In this document: positions 48,302 to 55,571 of the stretch, one piece after another
How positions within the stretch are numbered: position 1 is the first letter of the stretch
Layout: the number at the start of each line of letters is the position of its first letter
Assembly (NCBI RefSeq): GCF_010550245.1
Contig: NZ_JAAGLU010000016.1
Coordinates: 124,001 to 188,000 of the forward strand
Reading direction: 5' to 3'
From: Streptomyces sp. SID12501
Lineage (GTDB): Bacteria; Actinomycetota; Actinomycetes; Streptomycetales; Streptomycetaceae
DNA: 64,000 nt
The notes under the pieces: model-generated
Database searches by the model: none
Told to the model about the DNA's origin: nothing
What the model saw: the letters and a program-made list of their open reading frames with translations, nothing else
Translations under genes and position numbers: made by a program

Positions 48302-49108
48302 TCACACGACGGCGGGCTCGGCATCCTGGGACTCCTGAGCCTCCCGCGCCGCCGCCTCGGCCTCCGCCCGGTCCCGGCGTTCCCGGCGCACGAGGATCAC
48401 CCAGCCCAGGGGGACACCCGCGGAGAACAGCCACCACTGGATGGCGTAGGCGTAGTTCAGCGCGGCGTTCTCGTCGCCGGGCTTCCCGAGCAGCTCGGGG
48501 GCGCTGCCCTTCGGTTCGGGCGTCGTCAGCACGATGTAGCCGCCGAGCACCTCGGCGCCCAGCCGCCGGGCCTCCTGCTCGCTGTTGATCAGCATGACCT
48601 GCCGGTCCGGCAGCCCTTTGAGGTCCTTGATGCCGCTCGCCGCGGTCGTCTCGGCGGGCATCAGCCGCCCGGTGACGGTGATCTCGCCTCTGGGTGGTGC
48701 CGGGATCGTGGGGAACGCGGTCTGGCTCGGCCCGTCCGAGGGGATCCAGCCCCGGTTGACCAGCAGGACCTTGCCGTCGTCGAGGACGAAGGGGGTCAGG
48801 ACGTGGTAGCCGACCTCGTCGTCGGAGTTGGTACGGCGGCGGACGACGACCTCGTCGTCGGTGTCGAAGCGGCCCTTCGCGCTCACGGTGTGGTAGCGCT
48901 CGTCGGTGGTGACGGTGTGTCCGGGGGAGGTCAGCCTCTCCACGGGCACCGGCTCGGCGGACAGCGCGTCCGCGACGAGCTGGTTGCGGGCGGAGCGCCC
49001 TTCGTAGCGGTGCATCTGCCAGATGCCCAGCCTGATCATCGTGGGGATGAGGAGGAGGGCGACCAGCGTGAGGATCACCCACTGCCGGGACAAGAGGAAG
49101 CGGTACAC
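48302..49108 (-). CDS. SURF1 family cytochrome oxidase assembly protein
   Basis: 268 residues with two spans, one at ~10-28 and one near 228-245 (WWLFSAGVPLGWVILV), and the outer domain (LGIWQMHRYEGRS, VLLVNRGWIPSDG, INYAY-type NYAYAIQWWLF). Helps insert haem into aa3-type cytochrome c oxidase. GTG start. Directly downstream of the interrupted zinc-ribbon gene. Confidence 0.92.
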   Translation of the reverse strand: MYRFLLSRQWVILTLVALLLIPTMIRLGIWQMHRYEGRSARNQLVADALSAEPVPVERLTSPGHTVTTDERYHTVSAKGRFDTDDEVVVRRRTNSDDEVGYHVLTPFVLDDGKVLLVNRGWIPSDGPSQTAFPTIPAPPRGEITVTGRLMPAETTAASGIKDLKGLPDRQVMLINSEQEARRLGAEVLGGYIVLTTPEPKGSAPELLGKPGDENAALNYAYAIQWWLFSAGVPLGWVILVRRERRDRAEAEAAAREAQESQDAEPAVV

Positions 49109-49184
49109 CCCACTGACGGTACAACTCGCCCGTGGGGTGCGTTCAGGGGGGTACGGACTCGGACGCGGGCCCGCGCGGGCCCTC

Positions 49185-49352
49185 TCAGACCCTGTCGACG
49201 ATCCCCACCCTCCCCTCCGCGCGTGCGCAGTGCGCCCCGCAGTACCAGTGCCCCTCGGCCTCGACGCCCTGCCCGATGATCTGGACCCGGCAGTGCTCGC
49301 AGATGGGCGCCATACGGTGGATCGCGCAGGCGAAGCAGTCGAAGACGTGCAC
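49185..49352 (-). pseudogene. 3' part of an interrupted zinc-ribbon gene
   Basis: 55 codons in frame: HVFDCFACAIHRMAPICEHC, then VQIIGQGVEAEGHWYCGAHC and a short basic end. Several Cys pairs of a zinc-ribbon fold are present but the N-terminal CxxC half is missing. Joining base 49352 to 55418 restores a 77-codon frame. The matching 5' part is at 55418-55483. Confidence 0.85.
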
Positions 49353-49402
49353 TCTCCTCTTTGACGTAACTGGTATCTCAGGAGGGGTGGTTACCTGTGA
49401 TT

Positions 49403-49516
49403 ATGACGAAGAGTGAGTGGCTTGAGTACTGGTTGTCACGGGCGCCGATGTTGTCGGAGGACGTTTTGGACGACATCGAGTACATCCTTGCGACTGCGGG
49501 AGGCGATGAAGACTGA
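49403..49516 (+). CDS. Small ORF, 37 residues, acidic
   Basis: MTKSEWLEYWLSRAP then an acidic half ending AGGDED. The Trp-Leu-x-x-Trp-Leu-x-x-Ala-Pro pattern recurs in short Streptomyces proteins as I remember them, which favours real coding. GGAGGGG lies at 49381-49387; a GTG at 49397 is an equally good start. Function unknown. First gene inside the island. Confidence 0.5.
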   Translation: MTKSEWLEYWLSRAPMLSEDVLDDIEYILATAGGDED

Positions 49517-49686
49517 CCTGATACGGCAAACCGCCGTGCTTGGTGAGGCTGGCGGGGCACAGTCGCCGAGAGCCCGAGCGGAGGGTGCGGGACGCCGTTG
49601 GTCCATTCCGCCTGCTGGATCTGATCCTGCGGGGTTGAGCGCTGCGAAAGGTGAGACACGGGTGCGGGCGAATGGTCTGCCAGCAG

Positions 49687-49737
49687 TGACGTCGCTGGGC
49701 CGACCAGGGGTAACCCCTGGTCGGCCCAGCGACGTCA
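49687..49737. repeat. Perfect 24-bp palindrome with 3-nt loop
   Basis: Arms 49687-49710 and 49714-49737 are exactly complementary (tgacgtcgctgggccgacca plus gggg, and its reverse complement) around taa. It lies 38 bp before the island's zinc-ribbon gene. The RNA or single-stranded DNA would form a very stable hairpin: a bidirectional terminator, an attenuator, or a relic of a transposon end. Confidence 0.85.
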
Positions 49738-49775
49738 GCTTGCGAGTGTCCGCTTCGTCCCTGACGATGCGGCTT

Positions 49776-50024
49776 ATGACACGTTGCGAAGTGTGTGGGA
49801 ACGACTACGAGTTGGCGTTCACTGTTGAGACCAGGGACGGGGCGCGCCACGTTTTCGATTCGTTCGCCTGCGCGATCCACCGGATGGCGCCCATCTGCGA
49901 GCACTGCCGGGTCCAGATCATCGGGCAGGGCGTCGAGGCCGAGGGGCACTGGTACTGCGGGGCGCATTGTGCCCGCGCGGAGGGCAAGGTAGGCATCGTG
50001 GACAAGGTGGGCTCTGCCGTGTAG
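49776..50024 (+). CDS. Intact zinc-ribbon protein carried by the island
   Basis: 82 residues: CEVCGNDYELAF, then HVFDSFACAIHRMAPICEHC, VQIIGQGVEAEGHWYCGAHC and VGIVDKVGSAV. Three Cys pairs suggest one or two structural zinc sites. It is a close homologue of the gene the island interrupts, ~90% identical at DNA level over ~160 bp to 49190-49349 but in the opposite orientation. It may replace the lost function. Start ATG 49776; the long upstream reading frame is not convincing. Confidence 0.8.
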   Translation: MTRCEVCGNDYELAFTVETRDGARHVFDSFACAIHRMAPICEHCRVQIIGQGVEAEGHWYCGAHCARAEGKVGIVDKVGSAV

Positions 50025-50075
50025 TCGGCGAACCCCCTGGGGCTTGAGGCAGGGTGCGAAAAGGACTGGCTTGGC

Positions 50076-50474
50076 GTGGGCCCAGTCGAACCAGCCGCCG
50101 CGACTCTTGGCGGAGTGGATGAACCGCCCCGGGTTCGGGGCACGTGCCGCGTAACGCTGTCGTCAGGCGTTGTACTACAGCCGCAGATCTCGACTGGGCT
50201 CCGGGAGGTGCTGCCACTCGTGACCAGGACCGATGCTGAAATGCGAGAAGCAGTTCACCGAGGCATCGTCCCAGCCAAGATCGACGAGGTCCGGGGAGGG
50301 GGGCCGGCCCCGGCGCTGCTGGTCGAGCACCTGTGCACCGCGGTGTTGGCCGTCTCGGACAACCTGCTCGGCATCCGTGACCGGTCCATCGCAGGGTGGA
50401 ACTCGCAACTGTCGATTCCGATTCCGCGCAGCCTGAGCAGGTCATATGAAGGAAACAACGGCAAGGAAGATTGA
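50076..50474 (+). CDS. Possible hypothetical ORF, weak
   Basis: A 132-codon open frame whose middle reads like protein (DAEMREAVHRGIVPAKIDEV, LLVEHLCTAVLAVSDNLLGI) but whose ends are not convincing. Its end overlaps the opposite-strand membrane gene by 33 bp. No family recognised. It could be a remnant. Confidence 0.3.
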   Translation: MGPVEPAAATLGGVDEPPRVRGTCRVTLSSGVVLQPQISTGLREVLPLVTRTDAEMREAVHRGIVPAKIDEVRGGGPAPALLVEHLCTAVLAVSDNLLGIRDRSIAGWNSQLSIPIPRSLSRSYEGNNGKED

Positions 50475-51746
50475 GATTGCGGCAGCACCAAGAGGCCCGT
50501 ACAGCCAGCGGTGGCGCCGAGCGGTGATCGCGGCCGCCATCAGAAATTCGGCCACGATGCCGATTGCAGTGGCGGCCGAGAGCAGTAGCGCACGATTCCC
50601 CGCCTGCTCGGCAAGGCTGACCTGATGGTTCTGTTCGATTCGCATGGCAGGCCATTTCGCCGACTGCGCGCCCAGCGCGGCTACCGTAGCCGAGTCAACA
50701 CCATCCGCATGGCTCGGAACCCTACCCATGTACTCGGCCGTACGGCGCAGTTGGCTGGCGACGGCCGTTTCGACCGCAGCCACGTCCAGTTCAGGCCGAG
50801 TGTCACGCGCGTCTCGGGTGTCCAGCGCGATCTCCATACGCACGGCTGCCTGGGCATCGGCAACGTGGGCGGCTTGGACACTCTGCGTGAGAAATGCCGA
50901 CCGTTCGCCGCTCGCTGCAATGCTGGTGGTGAGCTGGACCGCGCGGCGCGCAGCCTCGGCTTGGGCCCGCTGCTCACTACCAGTGGCCGCGATCTGCCCG
51001 AGCGGTAGAAGGAAGAGCAAGGCGACGACAACCAGGTGGAACCATGCGGCGCGACGCCTAGCAGGTGGAGTCGTCACCGGTTGCGGAATGATCTCCGGAT
51101 CTCGCAAGATGCGAGTACCGGACGGCGTAGGACGGCGCCACGCCACCGGCCTGAGCACGCTCGCGGCGATAGCCGCGGCGATGACGGCCAAACCTGCGAT
51201 CCCCGCTGAGATCAGTCCCCAGAAGGCCCAGTCGTCCCCGTCGCGCAGCGTCGCTTCGGGGCTGAGCGCGTACAACTCCGGAGAGAGTTTCTGTACGTCC
51301 GCGAGCCGACGGGGCACGTTGTAACCGAGGTCTTCGGTCAGGTAGGTGTCGTTGCCGATGAGGAGCTCTGGTGGTGCCGCGTGACGCAGCCTGAACGCGG
51401 TACGAGAAGCCAGCGTGTGTTCAGACGAGGCCAGCCGGTTGCCTTTTTTGATCGTTTCCAGGGCGTCTGCGCGGGCTTCAGCCACAGCTACGAGGAAGGC
51501 CAGCGGGGCTTCATCGGCATAGATACGACGCGCGTCATCCTGCAAGGCAGCTTGTCGCTTGACGTCCTCGCGGACCGCATCCTGATACGCGCCACCTGCC
51601 TGGCTGAACTGCCATGTGGATACCAATGTTGCCAGCGTCACGACAGTAATCAGTACGATTTGGACATGGATGCGAACGCTGAACCGCATTCGGGGCTGTG
51701 GTGCAGGTGCAGGTGCAGGCGGGGCTGGTGGCGTCGGATTGGTCAC
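50442..51746 (-). CDS. Multi-span membrane protein of the island's lipoprotein operon
   Basis: 434 residues. A Pro/Ala-rich start (TPPAPPAPAPAPQP), then spans at ~24-44, ~172-196, ~227-250, ~382-405 and ~410-432. Two extracytoplasmic Ala/Arg/Gln-rich helical regions (VAEARADALETIKKGNRLASSEHTLASRTAF; EQRAQAEAARRAVQLTTSIAASGERSAFLTQSVQAAHVADAQAAV) resemble sensor-type coiled helices. There are no kinase or transporter motifs. GTG overlaps the stop of the upstream lipoprotein gene. Unknown function. Confidence 0.7.
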   Translation of the reverse strand: MTNPTPPAPPAPAPAPQPRMRFSVRIHVQIVLITVVTLATLVSTWQFSQAGGAYQDAVREDVKRQAALQDDARRIYADEAPLAFLVAVAEARADALETIKKGNRLASSEHTLASRTAFRLRHAAPPELLIGNDTYLTEDLGYNVPRRLADVQKLSPELYALSPEATLRDGDDWAFWGLISAGIAGLAVIAAAIAASVLRPVAWRRPTPSGTRILRDPEIIPQPVTTPPARRRAAWFHLVVVALLFLLPLGQIAATGSEQRAQAEAARRAVQLTTSIAASGERSAFLTQSVQAAHVADAQAAVRMEIALDTRDARDTRPELDVAAVETAVASQLRRTAEYMGRVPSHADGVDSATVAALGAQSAKWPAMRIEQNHQVSLAEQAGNRALLLSAATAIGIVAEFLMAAAITARRHRWLYGPLGAAAISIFLAVVSFI

Positions 51747-52294
51747 GACTCGACCCGCTGGAACACGAACTGCAGGTCGTCTGCGTCGGTCAGGGTGAGG
51801 ACCCCGTCGGCCACCGCCCAGGTGAAGCGCTTCGGTGTCAGCGGCTCTTGCCGGTCGGTGTAGTCGTCCCCGGGGTAGCGGGGATCTTTCCTTGTTGTGG
51901 TAGCAGACGATGGATACAGGGTCAGTTGCTGGCCGTCAATTTGGACTTTTCCTGCGGCGATGCTTTTCATGAGGAAGAAGTCGTCCGATGCCGCAGAGAG
52001 GGGATAGGTCAGCACTCCCGCGTGCTTGTATCTGCCTTCGGCCGTAAATCGATACGCGAGCGTGGTGTTCGAACTCGGCTGTGAGCTCTCCCAGGCGCCG
52101 ACGAGGACCTCGGGATCGCCCCCGAACTGAGTGGGCGTTACGGATATGCTGGAGGTCGTCGTGCTCGGTGAAGGGCGCGTCCCGTCGGAGCCAGGAGCCG
52201 CTGGAGAGCAGGCCGCTATGACTCCCACTACCCCCAGTATGAACAAGACTATTGACACTCGGACATCACTTTGTGAACGTGCATGGAGAATCAT
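51743..52294 (-). CDS. Lipoprotein 2 of the island operon
   Basis: 183 residues. Type II signal with lipobox VIAAC (IVLFILGVVGVIAACSPA), a Ser/Thr linker (SPSTTTSSISVTPT), then a beta-rich domain (VLVGAWESSQPSSNTTLAYRFTAEGRYKHAGVLTY, DLQFVFQRVES). The VGAW-x-s pattern is shared with the upstream lipoprotein, suggesting paralogues with a lipocalin-like fold. ATG 52294 with GGGGAG upstream. Stop overlaps the membrane-protein start. Confidence 0.75.
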   Translation of the reverse strand: MILHARSQSDVRVSIVLFILGVVGVIAACSPAAPGSDGTRPSPSTTTSSISVTPTQFGGDPEVLVGAWESSQPSSNTTLAYRFTAEGRYKHAGVLTYPLSAASDDFFLMKSIAAGKVQIDGQQLTLYPSSATTTRKDPRYPGDDYTDRQEPLTPKRFTWAVADGVLTLTDADDLQFVFQRVES

Positions 52295-52332
52295 CGGCTC
52301 CCCTGAACATCGGCGCTTCGGTAGCCAGTTGG

Positions 52333-52845
52333 TCATCCCCCGCTAATTTGCCGAACGTAACTGACCCCGTCTAATAGCAGGTTCTCGAACGTGTATCCGT
52401 AGCCACCGTCGAACGGCGTGATCGACCACTCGCTGACATACATCGGACCGCCGGGAATGTGGAGAGTCATGGTCGAGCCTTCCACAAACGCAGGCCCACG
52501 CAACACTTGCCCGTTGTTGTAGTGCACCGCCACATATCCGTAGGCAAGGAACTCAATCTTCGTCGCCCGCGCACTGCCCTCACCGTCGCCGTCCCATTCC
52601 CCCACGAGTTCTTCCGGGACCTTCCCCGCAACGGGCGTGGACGGATCCGGGGCGGGCGGAGGGGGCTCCGGCGATGTGGTCTTCGGCGACGGCGACGGCC
52701 GGGGCGGGGGCTCGGGTGGAGGGCTGAGCAGTGTGGTCGATGTGTCCGTATCTGGCGGACGAGGTGACGTGTCGTCTCTTCCTCCACAGCCCACGACCGT
52801 ACACAGTGCAACCACTGCGATTCCGCGCGTAAGTGGTGCCCTCAC
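52333..52845 (-). CDS. Lipoprotein 1 of the island operon
   Basis: 170 residues. Type II signal (GIAVVALCTVVGCGG), a long Pro/Ser linker (PPPEPPPRPSPSPK), then a domain starting PEELVGEWDGDGEG with FLAYGYVAVHYNNGQVLRG and YTFENLLLDG. Similar layout to lipoprotein 2. I prefer the GTG at 52845, with GGGGGG six bases before it, to an ATG at 52878. First gene of the three-gene operon; no clear -10 was found although a TTGACA lies ~115 bp upstream (52959-52964 on the other strand). Confidence 0.72.
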   Translation of the reverse strand: MRAPLTRGIAVVALCTVVGCGGRDDTSPRPPDTDTSTTLLSPPPEPPPRPSPSPKTTSPEPPPPAPDPSTPVAGKVPEELVGEWDGDGEGSARATKIEFLAYGYVAVHYNNGQVLRGPAFVEGSTMTLHIPGGPMYVSEWSITPFDGGYGYTFENLLLDGVSYVRQISGG

Positions 52846-53191
52846 GACAGCCCCCCCTGAAACCCCACGGCACTGCATCCCTGCGGTCGGAGCAGTGGCT
52901 CGCGACTGAGAGTAGCCCCGCCTGATCCTCAAGGGAGCACCCCGTCGAAGTCGGTCTATGTCAAGCAATTCATTACATGAGCCATCTCGCCGTCTTTCAG
53001 CTTCTTGCACGTATGGCCAGTCATTGGTTGATGGATGAGGCTCATGAGATGAGTTCCCGCTGAACAAGTTTCAGTTCCGCTGAACCCACGGGCCTCGGAT
53101 GGTGGCGTACGAATCACCCTTGCGTAGCGCAAAATCGTCCACGTCCAGTCTGCTCGGCGAATGTCACCGCCGGTACGGCAGCCGCACTTCG

Positions 53192-53990
53192 TTACTTGAC
53201 CTGCGGGTACGGGTTCTCCAAGGGCCGTCCGAGGCGGGCTCTTTGATGGTGCCAGCGTGCTCTGGCCCGGTGTCGGTCCCGCCAGTTCTGCCAGTGGACC
53301 CGGTGTTCGAGGGTGGCCTGGCGGGGGTTCAGGGCGCCGAGGAGGTTCTTGATCGCGGCGACGGTCAGTGGGACGTGTCCGGGTTCGGGCGGCGGGATGT
53401 CCTCGGGGCCGGTCGGCGGCCTGGCCTGGGTGTCCGTCCTCGGCCGGGCTTGGGCGGCGGCTACCGAGCACACCGCTGAAGCAATCATGACCAGGACGGT
53501 GTGGCGGCGGATCGCCTCGTACAGTCTGACCTGGGACTGGTCCAGGCCGAACAGATCCTTGCCGAACTCAAAATCCTCCTCGACCGGCCGGCGAAGCCCG
53601 GCCGCGGTGATCAACCGACGCAGTGTCACGCGCTGTCCTTCGGGGGCGAAGCACAGGTGGTAGGCCAGTTCGCCGGTCTTGAGGTGCTTGCGGATCAGCA
53701 GCAAGTGCCGGGGTTCGCCGGTGGCGACCCACGCCCACCCGTAGAGCCGCTCCCCCTTGTCGCCGGCCCCGGCCGAGACGATCTGCCACCGCTTCTTCGG
53801 CTTCAGGCACTTCTTCACGATCTTCTTACAGGTCGTGGTGGTGCCGTCGCCCAGCATGAAGGTGAAGTTCGACGGGATCCGGAGCACATACCCCTGCTGC
53901 ACCTTCACGCAGTAGGACCGCAGGTCGGGGCTGTTGCCGTAGACCTCGTCCGCCCCGGCTCCGTCCTGGGCGAACGCCGATCCGTGTCCG
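53192..53990 (-). pseudogene. Truncated IS701-like transposase
   Basis: The C-terminal ~265 residues of a DDE transposase. ADEVYGNSPDLRSYCV carries the middle acidic residue, YVLRIPSNFTF follows, and VEEDFEFGKDLFGLDQSQVR carries the last catalytic Glu. The end is the basic HRARARWHHQRARLGR. The N-terminal third with the first Asp is missing, and the frame upstream runs into DNA opposite the Excalibur gene. Marks past IS activity in the island. Confidence 0.75.
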
Positions 53991-54079
53991 TTCGGCCCAG
54001 CAACACGCGCCGGGCCGGCGTCATCTCCATAGGGTCGCTGTGACGGTCGTGCAGGCCACCGGACCGAAAGGAATGACCT

Positions 54080-54493
54080 ATGCGGATACGCACCGCGTTC
54101 GCCGCCGCAGTGACGGTTGCCCTCGCCGCCGGCCCCTCGGCGGGCCTGGCCCATGCCCAACCCGATCTTAACTGCCGCGACTTCGCCTTCCAGGAAGACG
54201 CCCAGGCAGAGCTGAACCGCGACCCCAGCGACCCCCACCGGCTGGACGAGGACCAAGGGCCGGACGACGGCATCGCCTGCGAGGTCCTGCCCCGCAGAAG
54301 CACCACCAGCACCACCAGCACGACGGCGCCGACGCCTTTGCCCACCCGCGGCGTCCAGGGCGGCATCGGCGGCAGCACCGGCCCCGCCGACTTCGAGCGG
54401 ACCCTGGGCACGGCCCTGGCCTGCACCTCCCTCACTGCGGCAGCTGCTTACGCGGCCCGGCGACGCCGCGACGCCAACCCGCGAAAGCACTGA
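54080..54493 (+). CDS. Secreted Excalibur calcium-binding domain protein
   Basis: 137 residues. Signal peptide ~1-26 ending AGLAHA. Excalibur domain ~29-70 (DLNCRDFAFQEDAQAELN, DPSDPHRLDEDQGPDDGIACEVLP) with two Cys and the DxDxDG-like acidic loop. A Ser/Thr linker, then a second hydrophobic segment (GTALACTSLTAAAAYAARRRR) suggest membrane attachment at the C-terminus. Starts ~90 bp from the transposase break. Confidence 0.82.
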   Translation: MRIRTAFAAAVTVALAAGPSAGLAHAQPDLNCRDFAFQEDAQAELNRDPSDPHRLDEDQGPDDGIACEVLPRRSTTSTTSTTAPTPLPTRGVQGGIGGSTGPADFERTLGTALACTSLTAAAAYAARRRRDANPRKH

Positions 54494-54727
54494 CCGGCCA
54501 CCGCAGAGCGCTTCACCTACGCGAGCCGCCCTCCCCCCTTCGTGCGGATGCGGGAGGCGGTCACGATTCACCCGTCGCCGACACGGAGACCCTCACAACA
54601 GACAGACACCCCATGTAATTACATCCTGCCTCAACGGCGCCCTCTCGGTGAGCGGACTGACACCCTGGCAAGGATGGAGGACCATCGATCTCCGGCTGCT
54701 TCGCACCTGGTTGGCCATGAGGTGGGC

Positions 54728-55312
54728 TCAGGTGCGAGGAGGCATCGTCTCGATGACCGTGGCAGTGCCGCCGGAAGGTCTGCCTTCGTGCATCGTGATC
54801 ACGTCACCAACCTTCAGGTGTCGCCATTGCTCGGGGCTCAGAGGAGCCAGCCGAACGTCGGCGGTCTCGCCGGGACCGAGTTCTTCCGCGAACTCGACCC
54901 ACAACGTCGCGATGTTCAGGTCTCGCTCTCCGCCGGCAGTGCGGTTGCCGATGTCCCACAGTGGTCTGAGCCGACCGTCCCCGTGGAAGGCACTCTGGCG
55001 TCCGCCCCCTTCTGCCTCCGACAGGCTCAGCGTCGCCCGGACAGTGCCGTGTTGGACTTCCCAGGCCCGCCACTCGCACCACCGGCGGCTGCGGTCGAGC
55101 ATCATCTGCCGAGCGGCTTCGGCGAGCAGTTCCCAGAAGTGCACGGTCACGGGATGGATGTCCGCGATCTCGATGAGAAGGCCGAGCACCATCTCCCACT
55201 CCTGGCGCTCGATGTCCTCAAGCACATCCCCGACCGTCACGCCGTTCTCTGCCACGGCATCCTCGGGCAGCAACTCGACGGCTTGCCGAAGGAGTGTGAA
55301 CGCGTCATCCAT
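54728..55312 (-). CDS. Hypothetical protein with an EF-Tu-like C-terminal barrel
   Basis: 194 residues. Helical N-terminal half (DDAFTLLRQAVELLPEDAVAENGVTVGDVL, HFWELLAEAARQMML). The C-terminal part (GPGETADVRLAPLSPEQWRHLKVGDVITMHEGR, then SGGTATVIE) resembles the last beta-barrel of translation factor EF-Tu. Similar stand-alone proteins occur in actinobacterial accessory regions, sometimes as immunity-type genes; the function here is unknown. ATG with GAGGAG upstream. Confidence 0.7.
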   Translation of the reverse strand: MDDAFTLLRQAVELLPEDAVAENGVTVGDVLEDIERQEWEMVLGLLIEIADIHPVTVHFWELLAEAARQMMLDRSRRWCEWRAWEVQHGTVRATLSLSEAEGGGRQSAFHGDGRLRPLWDIGNRTAGGERDLNIATLWVEFAEELGPGETADVRLAPLSPEQWRHLKVGDVITMHEGRPSGGTATVIETMPPRT

Positions 55313-55417
55313 GCGGTGGATTGTCTCCTCCCAGCAGACGCCTTGTCACAGGCGACCACGCACGACTCCACGACGCTCAGCCGATGCAAGCGGGTAGAAG
55401 GAGGCGATGCTCAGAAC

Positions 55418-55483
55418 CGACCCCTGCGCGTGCACCTCGAAGGTCATCCCGTAATTGTTCCCGCAGACTTCACAACTGGCCAT
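55418..55483 (-). pseudogene. 5' part of the interrupted zinc-ribbon gene
   Basis: ATG at 55483, then 22 codons: MASCEVCGNNYGMTFEVHAQ-G-S. This matches the N-terminus of the island-borne zinc-ribbon protein, with one CxxC. The frame then leaves the family and continues into island DNA. The remaining codons are at 49185-49352. Confidence 0.83.
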
Positions 55484-55571
55484 GCGCCACAGGGTGGGCC
55501 GTCGATGCCGTGCGAGCGAGACGGCGCCGGGCGAGTCGTACGGCAATCACCCGTCCGTACGGTCGTCACCG

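Larger units (their letters stand above)
49353..55417. mobile_element. 6.1-kb inserted island splitting the zinc-ribbon gene
   Basis: Removing these 6,065 bp rejoins codon TCG (55420-55418) to GTG-CAC (49352-49347) and recreates a complete zinc-ribbon gene between the exonuclease and SURF1 genes. The dinucleotide AC is present at both edges (49351-49352 and 55416-55417), compatible with a 2-bp duplication or chance. I see no terminal inverted repeats and no intact recombinase, only a truncated IS701-like transposase. The contents are accessory: a small ORF, a second zinc-ribbon gene, a lipoprotein operon, an Excalibur protein and an EF-Tu-barrel protein. Confidence 0.8.

Noticed and set aside
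49413..49775. 121-residue N-terminal extension of the island zinc-ribbon protein
   Set aside because: It crosses a 24-bp perfect palindrome, overlaps another small ORF and has no family similarity; the ATG at 49776 matches the start of the interrupted gene.
49918..50655. 245-codon minus-strand open frame
   Set aside because: Runs antisense to the zinc-ribbon gene and through the end of the membrane-protein gene; composition is that of a shadow frame.
49353..55417. Considered a prophage, integrative conjugative element or CRISPR-bearing defence island
   Set aside because: No integrase, phage structural, conjugation or Cas genes and no regular spaced repeats are visible; only a truncated transposase.
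49353..55417. Terminal inverted repeats or a clear target duplication at the island edges
   Set aside because: Comparing both ends by eye gave only a shared AC dinucleotide; no inverted ends could be aligned.
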